A stretch of DNA of 51,044 bases from Phocaeicola plebeius (GTDB lineage Bacteria; Bacteroidota; Bacteroidia; Bacteroidales; Bacteroidaceae). The DNA lies in contig JALEPZ010000080.1 of assembly GCA_022767125.1 (NCBI GenBank), positions 1-51,044 on the forward strand, in the 5' to 3' direction. Position 1 is the stretch's first letter; every line of letters starts with the position of its first letter. The position numbers were made by a program, and so were the translations under genes. The notes beneath the pieces are model-generated. The model did no database searches, was not told where the DNA came from, and saw nothing but the letters and a program-made list of their open reading frames with translations. Positions 1 through 9,800 of the stretch are shown piece after piece.

Positions 1-34
1 CAGAGGGTCGGGGGTTCGAATCCCTCAACGCCCA
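1..34 (+). tRNA. tRNA-Val(TAC), 3' part only
   Basis: The window opens inside a tRNA. The visible part (rest of the anticodon arm, variable loop, T arm with GGTTCGAATCC, and acceptor strand AACGCCC plus discriminator A) is identical to the two complete tRNA-Val copies that follow. The 5' part lies outside the window. CCA is not encoded. Confidence 0.9.
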
Positions 35-69
35 CACCAAAAGTATACATGATCAAATTTCCCTTTTCA

Positions 70-144
70 GGGCGTTTAGCTCAGCTGGTTCAGAGCATCT
101 GCCTTACAAGCAGAGGGTCGGGGGTTCGAATCCCTCAACGCCCA
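70..144 (+). tRNA. tRNA-Val(TAC)
   Basis: This is a full 75-nt cloverleaf. Acceptor GGGCGTT pairs with AACGCCC, anticodon stem TCTGC pairs with GCAGA, and the loop CTTACAA gives anticodon TAC (valine, GTA/GTG codons). The T loop is TTCGAAT. The 3' CCA is not encoded, so it must be added after transcription. It is the middle of three tandem copies and is probably co-transcribed with them. Confidence 0.95.
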
Positions 145-178
145 CAATTCTTCATAATACTTTTCCCCTTCTCGAAGG

Positions 179-253
179 GGGCGTTTAGCTCAGCTGGTTC
201 AGAGCATCTGCCTTACAAGCAGAGGGTCGGGGGTTCGAATCCCTCAACGCCCA
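179..253 (+). tRNA. tRNA-Val(TAC)
   Basis: The third tandem copy has the same 75-nt sequence as the copy at 70-144 and differs only in its spacer. The anticodon is TAC. It is followed within about 10 bp by a strong hairpin and T-run that should end the tRNA transcript. Confidence 0.95.
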
Positions 254-263
254 CCGAAACAGA

Positions 264-301
264 AAATCCTCATCGTACTTACGGTGAGGATTTCTTTTTT
301 T
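264..301 (+). terminator. Rho-independent terminator of the tRNA-Val array
   Basis: The left arm at 264-276 (AAATCCTCATCGT) pairs with the right arm at 281-293 (ACGGTGAGGATTT), with one G-U pair and a 4-nt loop. A run of T follows to about 301. It lies directly after the last tRNA, as expected for the end of the array. Confidence 0.85.
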
Positions 302-327
302 GTGTAAAGCAGAGGATTCGCGCCTTT

Positions 328-377
328 GATGGTCACATCCCGACTCGATGGTCATGTCATCTTGATTGTCACATCTC
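328..377. repeat. Three degenerate short direct repeats (GATGGTCACATC-like)
   Basis: Three units starting at 328, 347 and 364 read GATGGTCACATC, GATGGTCATGTC and GATTGTCACATC, with a period of 17-19 bp. They lie between the tRNA terminator and the hairpin repeat. No coding sequence is seen here, and no function can be assigned. Confidence 0.5.
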
Positions 378-381
378 AACT

Positions 382-470
382 TTTGCTTGGTCATCCTGAA
401 CGTAGTGAAGAAACAACGTTCAGAATGACAAGCAAATTGAAAGGCGTTTTATAGTTTGACACACTCTCTT
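382..470. repeat. Dispersed intergenic hairpin repeat, copy 1
   Basis: An imperfect inverted repeat (TTTGCTTGGTCATCCTGAACGT pairing with ACGTTCAGAATGACAAGCAAA, bulges allowed) is followed by GAAAGGCG, a short AT stretch and TTTGACACACTCTC. The same blocks in the same order recur at 31648-31750, and the core alone recurs at 4953-4977. It sits just after the 3' end of trpS, where the hairpin could also act as that gene's terminator. Confidence 0.75.
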
Positions 471-491
471 TGTATCTTTGAGTTCGATGTT

Positions 492-1583
<1,092 letters not shown>

Positions 1584-1615
1584 TTAGAGCGTTATGTTTT
1601 TACATTTTAATGTTG

Positions 1616-1648
1616 CAAAGATAAGCATTTGCTTTGGATTTCTTCAAA
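1616..1648 (-). promoter_or_regulatory. Promoter of trpS
   Basis: On the - strand a TTTG (plus-strand CAAA at 1645-1648) is followed after 21 bp by TATCTTTG (1616-1623). This matches the Bacteroidetes housekeeping pattern TTTG / TAnnTTTG. It lies about 35-65 bp before the trpS ATG and overlaps the region used by the divergent carB promoter. Confidence 0.7.
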
Positions 1649-1664
1649 ATTAATCGTTTCTTTG
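1633..1664 (+). promoter_or_regulatory. Candidate promoter of carB
   Basis: TTTG at 1633-1636 is followed after exactly 20 bp by TTTCTTTG (1657-1664). This is one mismatch from TAnnTTTG and lies 65-95 bp before the carB ATG. It overlaps the trpS promoter on the opposite strand, so the two genes may interfere with each other's initiation. Confidence 0.5.
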
Positions 1665-1728
1665 CAGGAAGAAACAGGACAAACCCGTTTCTGCCCCCTT
1701 TGCAACAACTCAAAGAATTAAAAAAAAT

Positions 1729-4700
1729 ATGAAAAAGCAACTCAAGAAAGTCCTGGTATTGGGCTCCGGTGCCTTGAAGATAGGCCAAGCCGGAGAATTC
1801 GACTATTCCGGTTCACAAGCCCTGAAAGCCCTGCGCGAAGAAGGAATCCGCTCGGTATTGGTCAACCCCAACATTGCCACTATCCAGACATCGGAAGGCA
1901 TTGCCGACCAAGTGTATTTTCTCCCGGTGAATACGCATTTCGTCACCGAAATCATCAAGAAAGAACGTCCTGACGGCATACTGCTTGCTTTTGGCGGACA
2001 GACCGCACTGAACTGTGGTACCGAACTGCACCAGCAAGGCATCCTGCAGGAATATGGCGTGGAGGTATTGGGTACGTCGGTCGAAGCCATCATGTATACG
2101 GAAGACCGCGACCTCTTCGTGAAGAAGCTCGATGAAGCAGAACTGAAGACCCCCATCAGCCAGGCGGTGGAAAACATGGAGGATGCCCTTGCGGCTGCCC
2201 GCCGCATCGGTTATCCGGTGATGATCCGTTCGGCCTACGCCCTTGGAGGACTGGGAAGCGGTATCTGTCCCAATGAAGCCGCCTTCGTGGAACTGGCAGA
2301 AAGTGCCTTTACCTTCTCTCCGCAGATTCTGGTGGAAGAATCCCTGAAGGGGTGGAAGGAAATCGAGTTCGAAGTCATCCGCGACGCCAACGACCACTGC
2401 TTCACCGTGGCCAGCATGGAAAACTTCGACCCGCTGGGCATCCACACCGGTGAATCCATCGTGGTGGCCCCCACCTGCTCGCTGACCGAAGCACAGGTCA
2501 CTTACCTGCAGGAACTTTCGAAGCAATGTATCCGCCACCTGAATATCGTAGGTGAATGCAACATCCAGTATGCCTTCAACGCCGATACCAACGACTACCG
2601 CATCATCGAGGTGAACGCCCGCCTCAGCCGTTCGTCCGCTCTCGCCTCCAAAGCCACCGGTTATCCGCTGGCATTCGTGGCCGCCAAGATTGGCCTGGGT
2701 TATACGCTCGACGAAATCGGCGAAATGGGTACCCCCAATTCCGCTTATGTAGCTCCGCAGCTGGACTACCTGATCTGTAAGATACCCCGTTGGGACCTCA
2801 CCAAGTTCGCCGGCGTTTCCCGCCGCATCGGTTCCAGCATGAAATCGGTCGGTGAAATCATGTCCATTGGCCGCAGCTTCGAGGAAATCATCCAGAAGGG
2901 GCTGCGCATGATTGGACAAGGCATGCACGGCTTTGTAGGCAACGACCATACCCGCTTCGACAACCTCGACGAGGAACTGGCCAACCCGACCGACTTGCGC
3001 ATCTTTGCCATCGCACAGGCCCTGGAAGAAGGCTACGACATCCAGCGCATCTACGACCTGACCAAGATTGACCCGTGGTTCATCGGCAAGCTGAAGAACA
3101 TCGTGGACATGAAGGCCCGCCTACTGGGATTCAACACCCTGGAAGAACTGCCCGACGAACTGCTCCGCGAAGCCAAGGCTATGGGATTCTCCGACTTCCA
3201 GATTGCCCGCTTCGTGCTGAAACCCGGCAGCAGCAACATGGAAAAGGAAAACCTGAAGGTACGCGAATACCGCAAGAAGAAGGGCATCCTGCCTGCCGTC
3301 AAGCGCATCAACACCGTGGCTTCCGAACATCCTGAACTGACCAACTACCTCTATATGACTTACGGCACTGAAGGGTATGATGTCAACTACTACAAGAACG
3401 AGAAGTCCGTCATCGTCATGGGCTCGGGTGCCTACCGCATCGGATCGTCGGTAGAGTTCGACTGGTGTTCGGTGAATGCCATCCAGACCGCCCGCAAGCT
3501 CGGCTACAAGTCCATCATGATCAACTATAACCCGGAAACGGTATCGACCGACTATGACATGTGCGACCGCCTCTACTTCGACGAACTGTCCTTCGAACGG
3601 GTACTCGACATCATCGACCTCGAACAGCCGCGCGGTGTCATCGTATCGGTAGGCGGACAGATTCCGAACAACCTCGCCATGAAGCTCTACCGCCAGTCTG
3701 TGCCTATCCTCGGCACCTCGCCCATTTCCATCGACCGTGCCGAGAACCGCAACAAGTTCTCCGCCATGCTCGACCAGCTGGGCATCGACCAGCCGGCTTG
3801 GCAGGAACTGACCAGTCTGGACGATGTGAAGGCCTTCGTGGAGAAAGTCGGCTATCCGGTACTGGTACGCCCGTCGTATGTATTGAGCGGTGCCGCCATG
3901 AATGTCTGCTACAACGAAGAAGAGCTGCAGCGCTTCCTCCAGATGGCCAGCGAAGTGTCGAAGGAATACCCCGTGGTGGTTTCCCAGTTCATGCAGGAGA
4001 CGAAGGAAATCGAGTTCGATGCCGTAGCCCGCGAAGGCGAAGTGGTGGAATACGCTATCTCCGAGCACATCGAATATGCCGGTGTCCACTCCGGTGACGC
4101 GACCATGGTCTTCCCCGCCCAGCACATCTACTTCTCGACCATCCGTCAGATCAAGAAGATCAGCCGCCGCATTGCCAAAGAGCTGAACATCTCCGGTCCG
4201 TTCAACATCCAGTACCTGGCCAAAGGCAGCGACATCAAGGTCATCGAGTGTAACCTCCGTGCTTCGCGCAGCTTCCCCTTCGTATCGAAGGTGCTGAAGT
4301 GTAACTTCATCGAGACAGCCACCCGCATCATGCTGGACGCTCCGTTCACCCTGCCCGATAAGTCAGAGTTCGACATCGACCGTATCGGTGTGAAGGCATC
4401 GCAGTTCTCCTTTGCCCGTCTGCAGAACGCCGACCCCGTATTGGGTGTCGATATGTCTTCAACCGGTGAAGTAGGCTGTATGGGCGATGACTTCAACGAA
4501 GCCCTGCTGAATGCCCTCATCGCTACCGGCTACAAGATTCCGCAGAAGGCTGTACTGCTTTCATCCGGAGCCATGAAGTCGAAAGTCGATTTGCTGGATG
4601 CCAGCCAGATGCTCGACAAGAAGGGCTACAAGATCTATGCAACGGCAGGTACCGCCACGTTCCTGAACGCCCACGGCATCAGCACCACTCCGGTATTCTG

Positions 4701-4953
4701 GCCCGATGAACGCCCGAACGCAGAAAACAACGTGATGAAGATGATTTCGGAACATCGTTTCGACCTGATTGTGAACATACCGAAGAACCACTCGAAGCGC
4801 GAACTGACCAACGGTTACCGCATCCGTCGTGGTGCCATCGACCACAATATCCCGTTGATGACCAATGCCCGCCTGGCCAAAGCCTTCATCGAGGCTTTCT
4901 GCAGCATGAAGCAGGAAGACATCCAAATCAAGAGCTGGCAGGAATACAAGTAA
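1729..4953 (+). CDS. carB: Carbamoyl-phosphate synthase, large subunit
   Basis: This protein makes carbamoyl phosphate from bicarbonate, ammonia (channelled from the glutaminase subunit CarA) and two ATP, feeding pyrimidine and arginine synthesis. The 1,074 residues match the family length. Two homologous ATP-grasp halves are visible, each opening with a nucleotide-binding GSGA motif (LGSGALKIGQAGEFDYSG near residue 11 and MGSGAYRIGSSVEFDWCS near 564). The oligomerisation segment lies between them. A C-terminal MGS-like allosteric domain (GYKIYATAGTATFLNAHGI) begins near residue 940. The usual partner carA is not adjacent: the upstream gene is the divergent trpS and the downstream gene is the convergent susD, so carA must lie elsewhere. 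The start ATG follows an A-rich stretch and gives the expected N terminus. Confidence 0.98.
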   Translation: MKKQLKKVLVLGSGALKIGQAGEFDYSGSQALKALREEGIRSVLVNPNIATIQTSEGIADQVYFLPVNTHFVTEIIKKERPDGILLAFGGQTALNCGTELHQQGILQEYGVEVLGTSVEAIMYTEDRDLFVKKLDEAELKTPISQAVENMEDALAAARRIGYPVMIRSAYALGGLGSGICPNEAAFVELAESAFTFSPQILVEESLKGWKEIEFEVIRDANDHCFTVASMENFDPLGIHTGESIVVAPTCSLTEAQVTYLQELSKQCIRHLNIVGECNIQYAFNADTNDYRIIEVNARLSRSSALASKATGYPLAFVAAKIGLGYTLDEIGEMGTPNSAYVAPQLDYLICKIPRWDLTKFAGVSRRIGSSMKSVGEIMSIGRSFEEIIQKGLRMIGQGMHGFVGNDHTRFDNLDEELANPTDLRIFAIAQALEEGYDIQRIYDLTKIDPWFIGKLKNIVDMKARLLGFNTLEELPDELLREAKAMGFSDFQIARFVLKPGSSNMEKENLKVREYRKKKGILPAVKRINTVASEHPELTNYLYMTYGTEGYDVNYYKNEKSVIVMGSGAYRIGSSVEFDWCSVNAIQTARKLGYKSIMINYNPETVSTDYDMCDRLYFDELSFERVLDIIDLEQPRGVIVSVGGQIPNNLAMKLYRQSVPILGTSPISIDRAENRNKFSAMLDQLGIDQPAWQELTSLDDVKAFVEKVGYPVLVRPSYVLSGAAMNVCYNEEELQRFLQMASEVSKEYPVVVSQFMQETKEIEFDAVAREGEVVEYAISEHIEYAGVHSGDATMVFPAQHIYFSTIRQIKKISRRIAKELNISGPFNIQYLAKGSDIKVIECNLRASRSFPFVSKVLKCNFIETATRIMLDAPFTLPDKSEFDIDRIGVKASQFSFARLQNADPVLGVDMSSTGEVGCMGDDFNEALLNALIATGYKIPQKAVLLSSGAMKSKVDLLDASQMLDKKGYKIYATAGTATFLNAHGISTTPVFWPDERPNAENNVMKMISEHRFDLIVNIPKNHSKRELTNGYRIRRGAIDHNIPLMTNARLAKAFIEAFCSMKQEDIQIKSWQEYK

Positions 4954-4977
4954 TTCTTCGCTTCGCTCAGAACGACA
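4953..4977. repeat. Core of the dispersed repeat, copy 3 (partial)
   Basis: Read on the - strand, TCGTTCTGAGCGAAGCGAAG matches the TCATTCTGAGCGCAGCGAAG core of the element at 31648-31750 with two differences. Only the core is present here, directly at the carB stop codon and before the terminator hairpin. Confidence 0.55.
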
Positions 4978-4993
4978 GGTAGCATAAAAAAGG

Positions 4994-5039
4994 AGAGGTT
5001 GCACGAAAGCCGCGAGTAAAAGCTTTCTGTGCAACCTCT
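4994..5039. terminator. Bidirectional terminator between carB and susD
   Basis: AGAGGTTGCACGAAAGC (4994-5010) pairs with GCTTTCTGTGCAACCTCT (5022-5039), with one unpaired base and an 11-nt loop. An A-run at 4985-4991 supplies the U-tract for the - strand (susD) transcript. It lies between two convergent genes and probably ends both. Confidence 0.85.
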
Positions 5040-5067
5040 TCAATTATCCCACCCTTACTACTTCAGC

Positions 5068-6843
5068 TTACCAGCCGGGGTTCTGGGTCAGGTTCGTATT
5101 CAAGGTCAGTTCATTGGTCGGAAGCGGATACAACCATCTACGGTCGTTCGCACTCCACTTGCGTCCGGCATCGTCAATGGCCTTCGATGTCGCATACTGG
5201 TACAGGTAACGGGCTCCCTGATATTCCACCGTCGGGCGGCCACTTTCACCGTCAAACGTGACATTCTGTTCGGCGTAAGTGGCGATGATGGTCGGAGTGA
5301 TTTTCAATCCGAACATGGTCTTCGGATTCTCCAACAGCTTCATGGCATTCCACCGCTTCAAGTCATCCATGCGAAAATCCTCTGCCACCAGCTCAATACG
5401 GCGCTCGCGGCGGATTTCATACAACAGGTTCGACAACTGGTAACCGTAGTCAATCGGTTGGGCATCGGCCACAGGATTGACGGTCAGGTGCGCCATTTCC
5501 ACACGGTCGCGCAGCTGGTTGATGGTCTTGTCCAGGACATCCTGCGTACACAGCCCCAATTCCGCTTTCGCTTCGGCATTAATCAGCAACACCTCGGCAT
5601 AACGATATACAAACCAGTCGTAAGAGGTATTTCTCGCCTCCGCCTGCTTGGTATCGGCCGAACGGAATTTCACGCAAGGATAGCCCGTCACACCCTGGTT
5701 GGAATTGACATTGCCCACGTGCGATTCGCGTTCACCGTTCTGCACCATATAGGGCTTGTGCACATTGTCGATAATCTGATAGATGCGAGGGTCACGGCCG
5801 GCAAATTCGGCTTCCTGGTCTTCATCCCCCTGGTAGCCAGATCCTGCATTATAGATAGGCGTACCGTCCTTCATCAGGAATGATTCCACAAAGTCCTTCG
5901 ATAGTCCTATTCCATTCTCACCCACCTGTCGTCCCGTCTCGTGGGTCAGCACACCGGTGGTATAGTACCGGCAGAGAATGGCCTCCTTGTTGCCAGAAAG
6001 ATCTTCCTGCACAAACTGGTTGGAGTAGTACAACGGGTAGCCTTCGAACGGCGATTGTCCACAGCCGGCATCGCCACCTTTCACAATGGCATACTTGCCC
6101 GAATTGATCATCGTATCGGTCACATCGGCCGCCTTCTTCAACAAGTCAGCAGAAGAGATGCTGCCATTTCCTTCGTTATGATATTTCTTGTACGTACCAT
6201 AGTACAGGCATACCCTTGCCAGTTGCGTACGGGCCGCATCCTTGTTGATACGTCCTTTTTCTTCATCTCCGGCCTCCGGGAGGTTCTGGACGGCAAACTC
6301 CAGATCCTCAATGATCTTGCCCAGCACATAGTCGCGGCTGTCGCGTGCCTTGAACAGTTCCTCCGTATCACCGGTACTCAAATCCTTTTCGTACCAAGGC
6401 ACATCGCCGAACATTCGGATCTTGCTGTAGTACAGGATGGAGCGGAAGAAACGGACCTCGCCCACGTACTTGTTGATTTCCGCCTCACTGCCTGTCACCT
6501 TCTGGTAACGCTGCAGGAAATAGTTGCAGGAGCGGATGTCGTTCCAATACCAGCCGTTGCTGGACGAGGCGGAAGCGGGCACCGTATATTCATTGAACAG
6601 ATAACCGTCGTAGCTGTTGGCCACGAAGTTGTCGCTCTGTTTGTCTCCGGTAGCCGTAGGAGCACTCATGATTCCATACAGACCGTTGGCATACAGTTTC
6701 AGGTCGTTGGTGGTAGTCCAGTAAGATTCGTCGGTAAAAGAATCCAACGGAGCCAAGTCCGTGTAATCACAGGAACTCAATACGGAACCTGTCACGGCGG
6801 CTGTCATTAACACTATATTTTTCAGTTTCATCTTTTCAGTCAT
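5068..6843 (-). CDS. SusD-like outer-membrane glycan-binding lipoprotein
   Basis: SusD-family proteins are surface lipoproteins that form a lid over the SusC channel and bind the incoming glycan or peptide. The 591-residue product has a signal peptide ending in a lipobox (SVLSSC, Cys25 if the first ATG is used). It then has the typical SusD opening (DYTDLAPLDSFTDESYWTT), internal tetratricopeptide-like helices and the family ending NPGW. A second ATG at residue 5 (position 6831) gives an equally good signal peptide, so the exact start is uncertain. The gene lies 12 bp after susC and is surely co-transcribed with it. No glycoside hydrolase, peptidase, sulfatase or regulator follows, so the substrate cannot be predicted. 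Confidence 0.95.
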   Translation of the reverse strand: MTEKMKLKNIVLMTAAVTGSVLSSCDYTDLAPLDSFTDESYWTTTNDLKLYANGLYGIMSAPTATGDKQSDNFVANSYDGYLFNEYTVPASASSSNGWYWNDIRSCNYFLQRYQKVTGSEAEINKYVGEVRFFRSILYYSKIRMFGDVPWYEKDLSTGDTEELFKARDSRDYVLGKIIEDLEFAVQNLPEAGDEEKGRINKDAARTQLARVCLYYGTYKKYHNEGNGSISSADLLKKAADVTDTMINSGKYAIVKGGDAGCGQSPFEGYPLYYSNQFVQEDLSGNKEAILCRYYTTGVLTHETGRQVGENGIGLSKDFVESFLMKDGTPIYNAGSGYQGDEDQEAEFAGRDPRIYQIIDNVHKPYMVQNGERESHVGNVNSNQGVTGYPCVKFRSADTKQAEARNTSYDWFVYRYAEVLLINAEAKAELGLCTQDVLDKTINQLRDRVEMAHLTVNPVADAQPIDYGYQLSNLLYEIRRERRIELVAEDFRMDDLKRWNAMKLLENPKTMFGLKITPTIIATYAEQNVTFDGESGRPTVEYQGARYLYQYATSKAIDDAGRKWSANDRRWLYPLPTNELTLNTNLTQNPGW

Positions 6844-6855
6844 TAAAGTTACACA

Positions 6856-9800
6856 TTAGAAAGTCAGATTCAAACCTACAGAATACTTCTTGTTGATCGG
6901 ATAGGTCATGTTACTAAGAGTTTCAGGGTCGAACGAGTCAATCAGCGGAGTGAAAGTCAAGAGATTCTCACCCTGGATGAACACCCGAAGACGCTGGATC
7001 TTGAACTTCGACAACACGCTCGACGGGATGGAATAACCCAAGGTGATATTCTTCAGGCGAATATAGCTGGCATCCTGCAGGTAACGGGTAGAGGTCTGCC
7101 GGTTACCGCCGTTGCGCCAACTCGGACGCGGGAAGTAGGCGCTCGAATTATCAGGAGTCCAGTAGTCGAGCGCAGTGGTCAACGGTGTATCCCATTCGCT
7201 CGTGAAGCCCCAGAAGGCACTGCCGCCGCACATATAGTCGCGCTTGCCCACACCCTGCCAGAACATCTCGAAATCGAAGCCCTTGTACTCGAATCCGGCG
7301 GTGATACCATACGAGTAGCGCGGCGTGGAGTTACCGATGATCTTACGGTCGCCCGGATCGCTCAGCGTATTGCTGCCGATGTTGATCTTGCCGTCGTTGT
7401 TCAGGTCTTCGTACTTCACATCGCCCGCCTTCCAGGTTCCGCCATAGAGATACGACTGGTCCACATAGGCAGCCGCCTCTTCGTCCGTCTGGAACAGGCC
7501 GTTCGACACATAGCCCCAGATTTCGTTCAGCTTACGGCCTACGTAATAGCTGCTGATCAGCCCTGTGGGGTTGGAGAACTTGGTAATGGTGGCCTGATAG
7601 TCGGACAAGACACCTTTCAAATGATACGAGAAGCCGTTCTCCAGACGGTCATTCCATCCCAACGACAATTCCCAACCGATGGTCTTCAGGTCAGCGGCGT
7701 TCTCTCTCGGAACCGAAGCACCCAGCACGGCAGGAAGCGGCTGGCCGGTGGTCAGCATGTCCTTCGTGTCGCGGCGGTACCAGTCGAACGACGCATCCAA
7801 CCGGTTGTTGAAGAAGGTGGCGTCAAAACCGAAGTCCATCTGATGGACAGTCTCCCACGTGAAGGACGAGCTGACCAGACCCGGTGCGGTAATGGCTACG
7901 GGACGGCTGCCGCCCAGCAGGGCTCCATACGAAGTGTTCGTGCCGTAAGTGGCCAGATAGGGGAAATTACCATCTACCGCCTGGTTACCCAGCGAGCCGA
8001 ATGAGCCGCGGATCTTCAGGTTGTCCCACCAGCCCTTCAGGGGTTCCCAGAACTTCTCTTCCGAGATACGCCAGGCTGCCGATACAGAGGGGAAGAAGGC
8101 ATACCGGTCGCCCTTGATAAATTTGGAGGATCCGTCATAGCGCCCGTTCAGTTCGAGCAGGTAGCGGCCCTTATAGTCGTAATTGATGCGAGCGAATACA
8201 CCGTTCACCGCCCACTGGCTTTCGGAGGCTCCCATCCGCATATCGCCCGTTGCCTGGTTCAAGGCCGGATTGTTGGCATCAATCAGGTTCGTGCGACCTG
8301 TATAATGATACTTGGTATGTTTCTTTTCCTGGTTATAACCCACCATCACCTTGAAGTTATGATCATCCTTCAGGGTGAGCGAGTACTCGGCGAACGCGTT
8401 GAACGCATTGTAGTAATCGTCGGAGTTGGTCAAGGTCACGCTGTTCGGATTCGTCCACGGATAGTAGTTCTCCGTACCGGGCACAGCCGTATAGTCATAG
8501 AAGTTCTTGACGTGCTCCGTAGTGGATTTCCCGTAGAAGTTCCAGGTATAGTCCGCATTGATGACCAGTCCCTTGATGGGAGTAATCTTGATGGCACCCG
8601 TCATCCAGAGGTCATTCTGCTTGTAGTAGGCGTTACCGCCCTGCGCCTGCAGGGCTACTGGGTTGGTATAGCTGCCTTGTCCAGCGTAGTTGCCGTCGGG
8701 ATGCTTCACGGGCATCAGCGGACTCAGGTCACTCTTCAACATACCGCTGTAGGCCGAAATGCCCGAATAAGCCGTGGAGTTCATGGCCGTTGTACCACCA
8801 GTGGGATGCTGTTCATCGGTATAGGTGTGGGTGATTTTTCCAGATACATTCAGCCATTTCGTCACCTGCGTGGAGACGTTGATATTGGCATTGTACTTAT
8901 TGTATTTATCATCTCCGGCTTTCAGGATACCACCCTGATCGTTCATGCCGACCGAAATGTAATAGGTAGTCTTCTCGTTACCACCACTGATGTTGGCATT
9001 GTAGATTTGCGAGAAGGAAGTCTTGTACAGTTCCTTCCACCAGTCGGTGTTGCCGCAGTACTGGTATTTGTACGTGGCATCTCCTCCCATTTCGGGAGCA
9101 AAGAATACGGGAGAATCATATCGTCCGTAGAAATAGTCTTCCGTATATTTATAGATTAGTTCATGATAATACGGATTCCCTTCATTTGCCAGGTCCTTCA
9201 TCTTCAGGAAATCCACCGAATTGACATTGTGCATGGACTTGGCAGGATTCTGCCAGTAGCCTGTGGCAGATACCGATACAGTCGGTTTGCCGGACTTTCC
9301 CTTCTTGGTGGTGATCAGGATGACACCGTATGCGGCACGCGCACCGTAGATGGCGGCGGAGGCAGCATCCTTCAGGACCGAAATCGATTCCACGTCGTCC
9401 GGATTGACCAGATTGGCATCCATCTGTACGTTATCTACCAATACCAACGGTCCGCCTCCGTTCAGTGAAGTCGTACCACGAATGTTGAAGTTGGAGCCGG
9501 CACCCGGCGCACCACCACTGCTCATGGTGACATTCAGGTTGGGCACCACGCCCTGCAATCCCTGACCGATATTGGTAATGGGACGGTTTTCAAGTACATC
9601 CCCGTTGACAGCTGCCACTGCACCTGTCAGATTGGCTTTTTTCTGGGTGCCGTAACCCACGACGACCACTTCTTCCAGTGTCTTGGTATCTTCCTGCAGG
9701 AGCACGGAAAGGGGCTGGCCGTTCCATTTCACTTCCTGGTTCTGGTAACCTACGAAAGAGACAACCAAAATGTCACCTTTCCTTACCCCCCCCAGTGAGA

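Noticed and set aside
49..399. Small open frame across the tRNA-Val genes
   Set aside because: It is a translation of tRNA sequence and its terminator.
473..480. TATCTTTG on the + strand at the end of trpS
   Set aside because: It matches a -7 block but no properly spaced TTTG is present (14 bp), and it would only drive antisense RNA into trpS.
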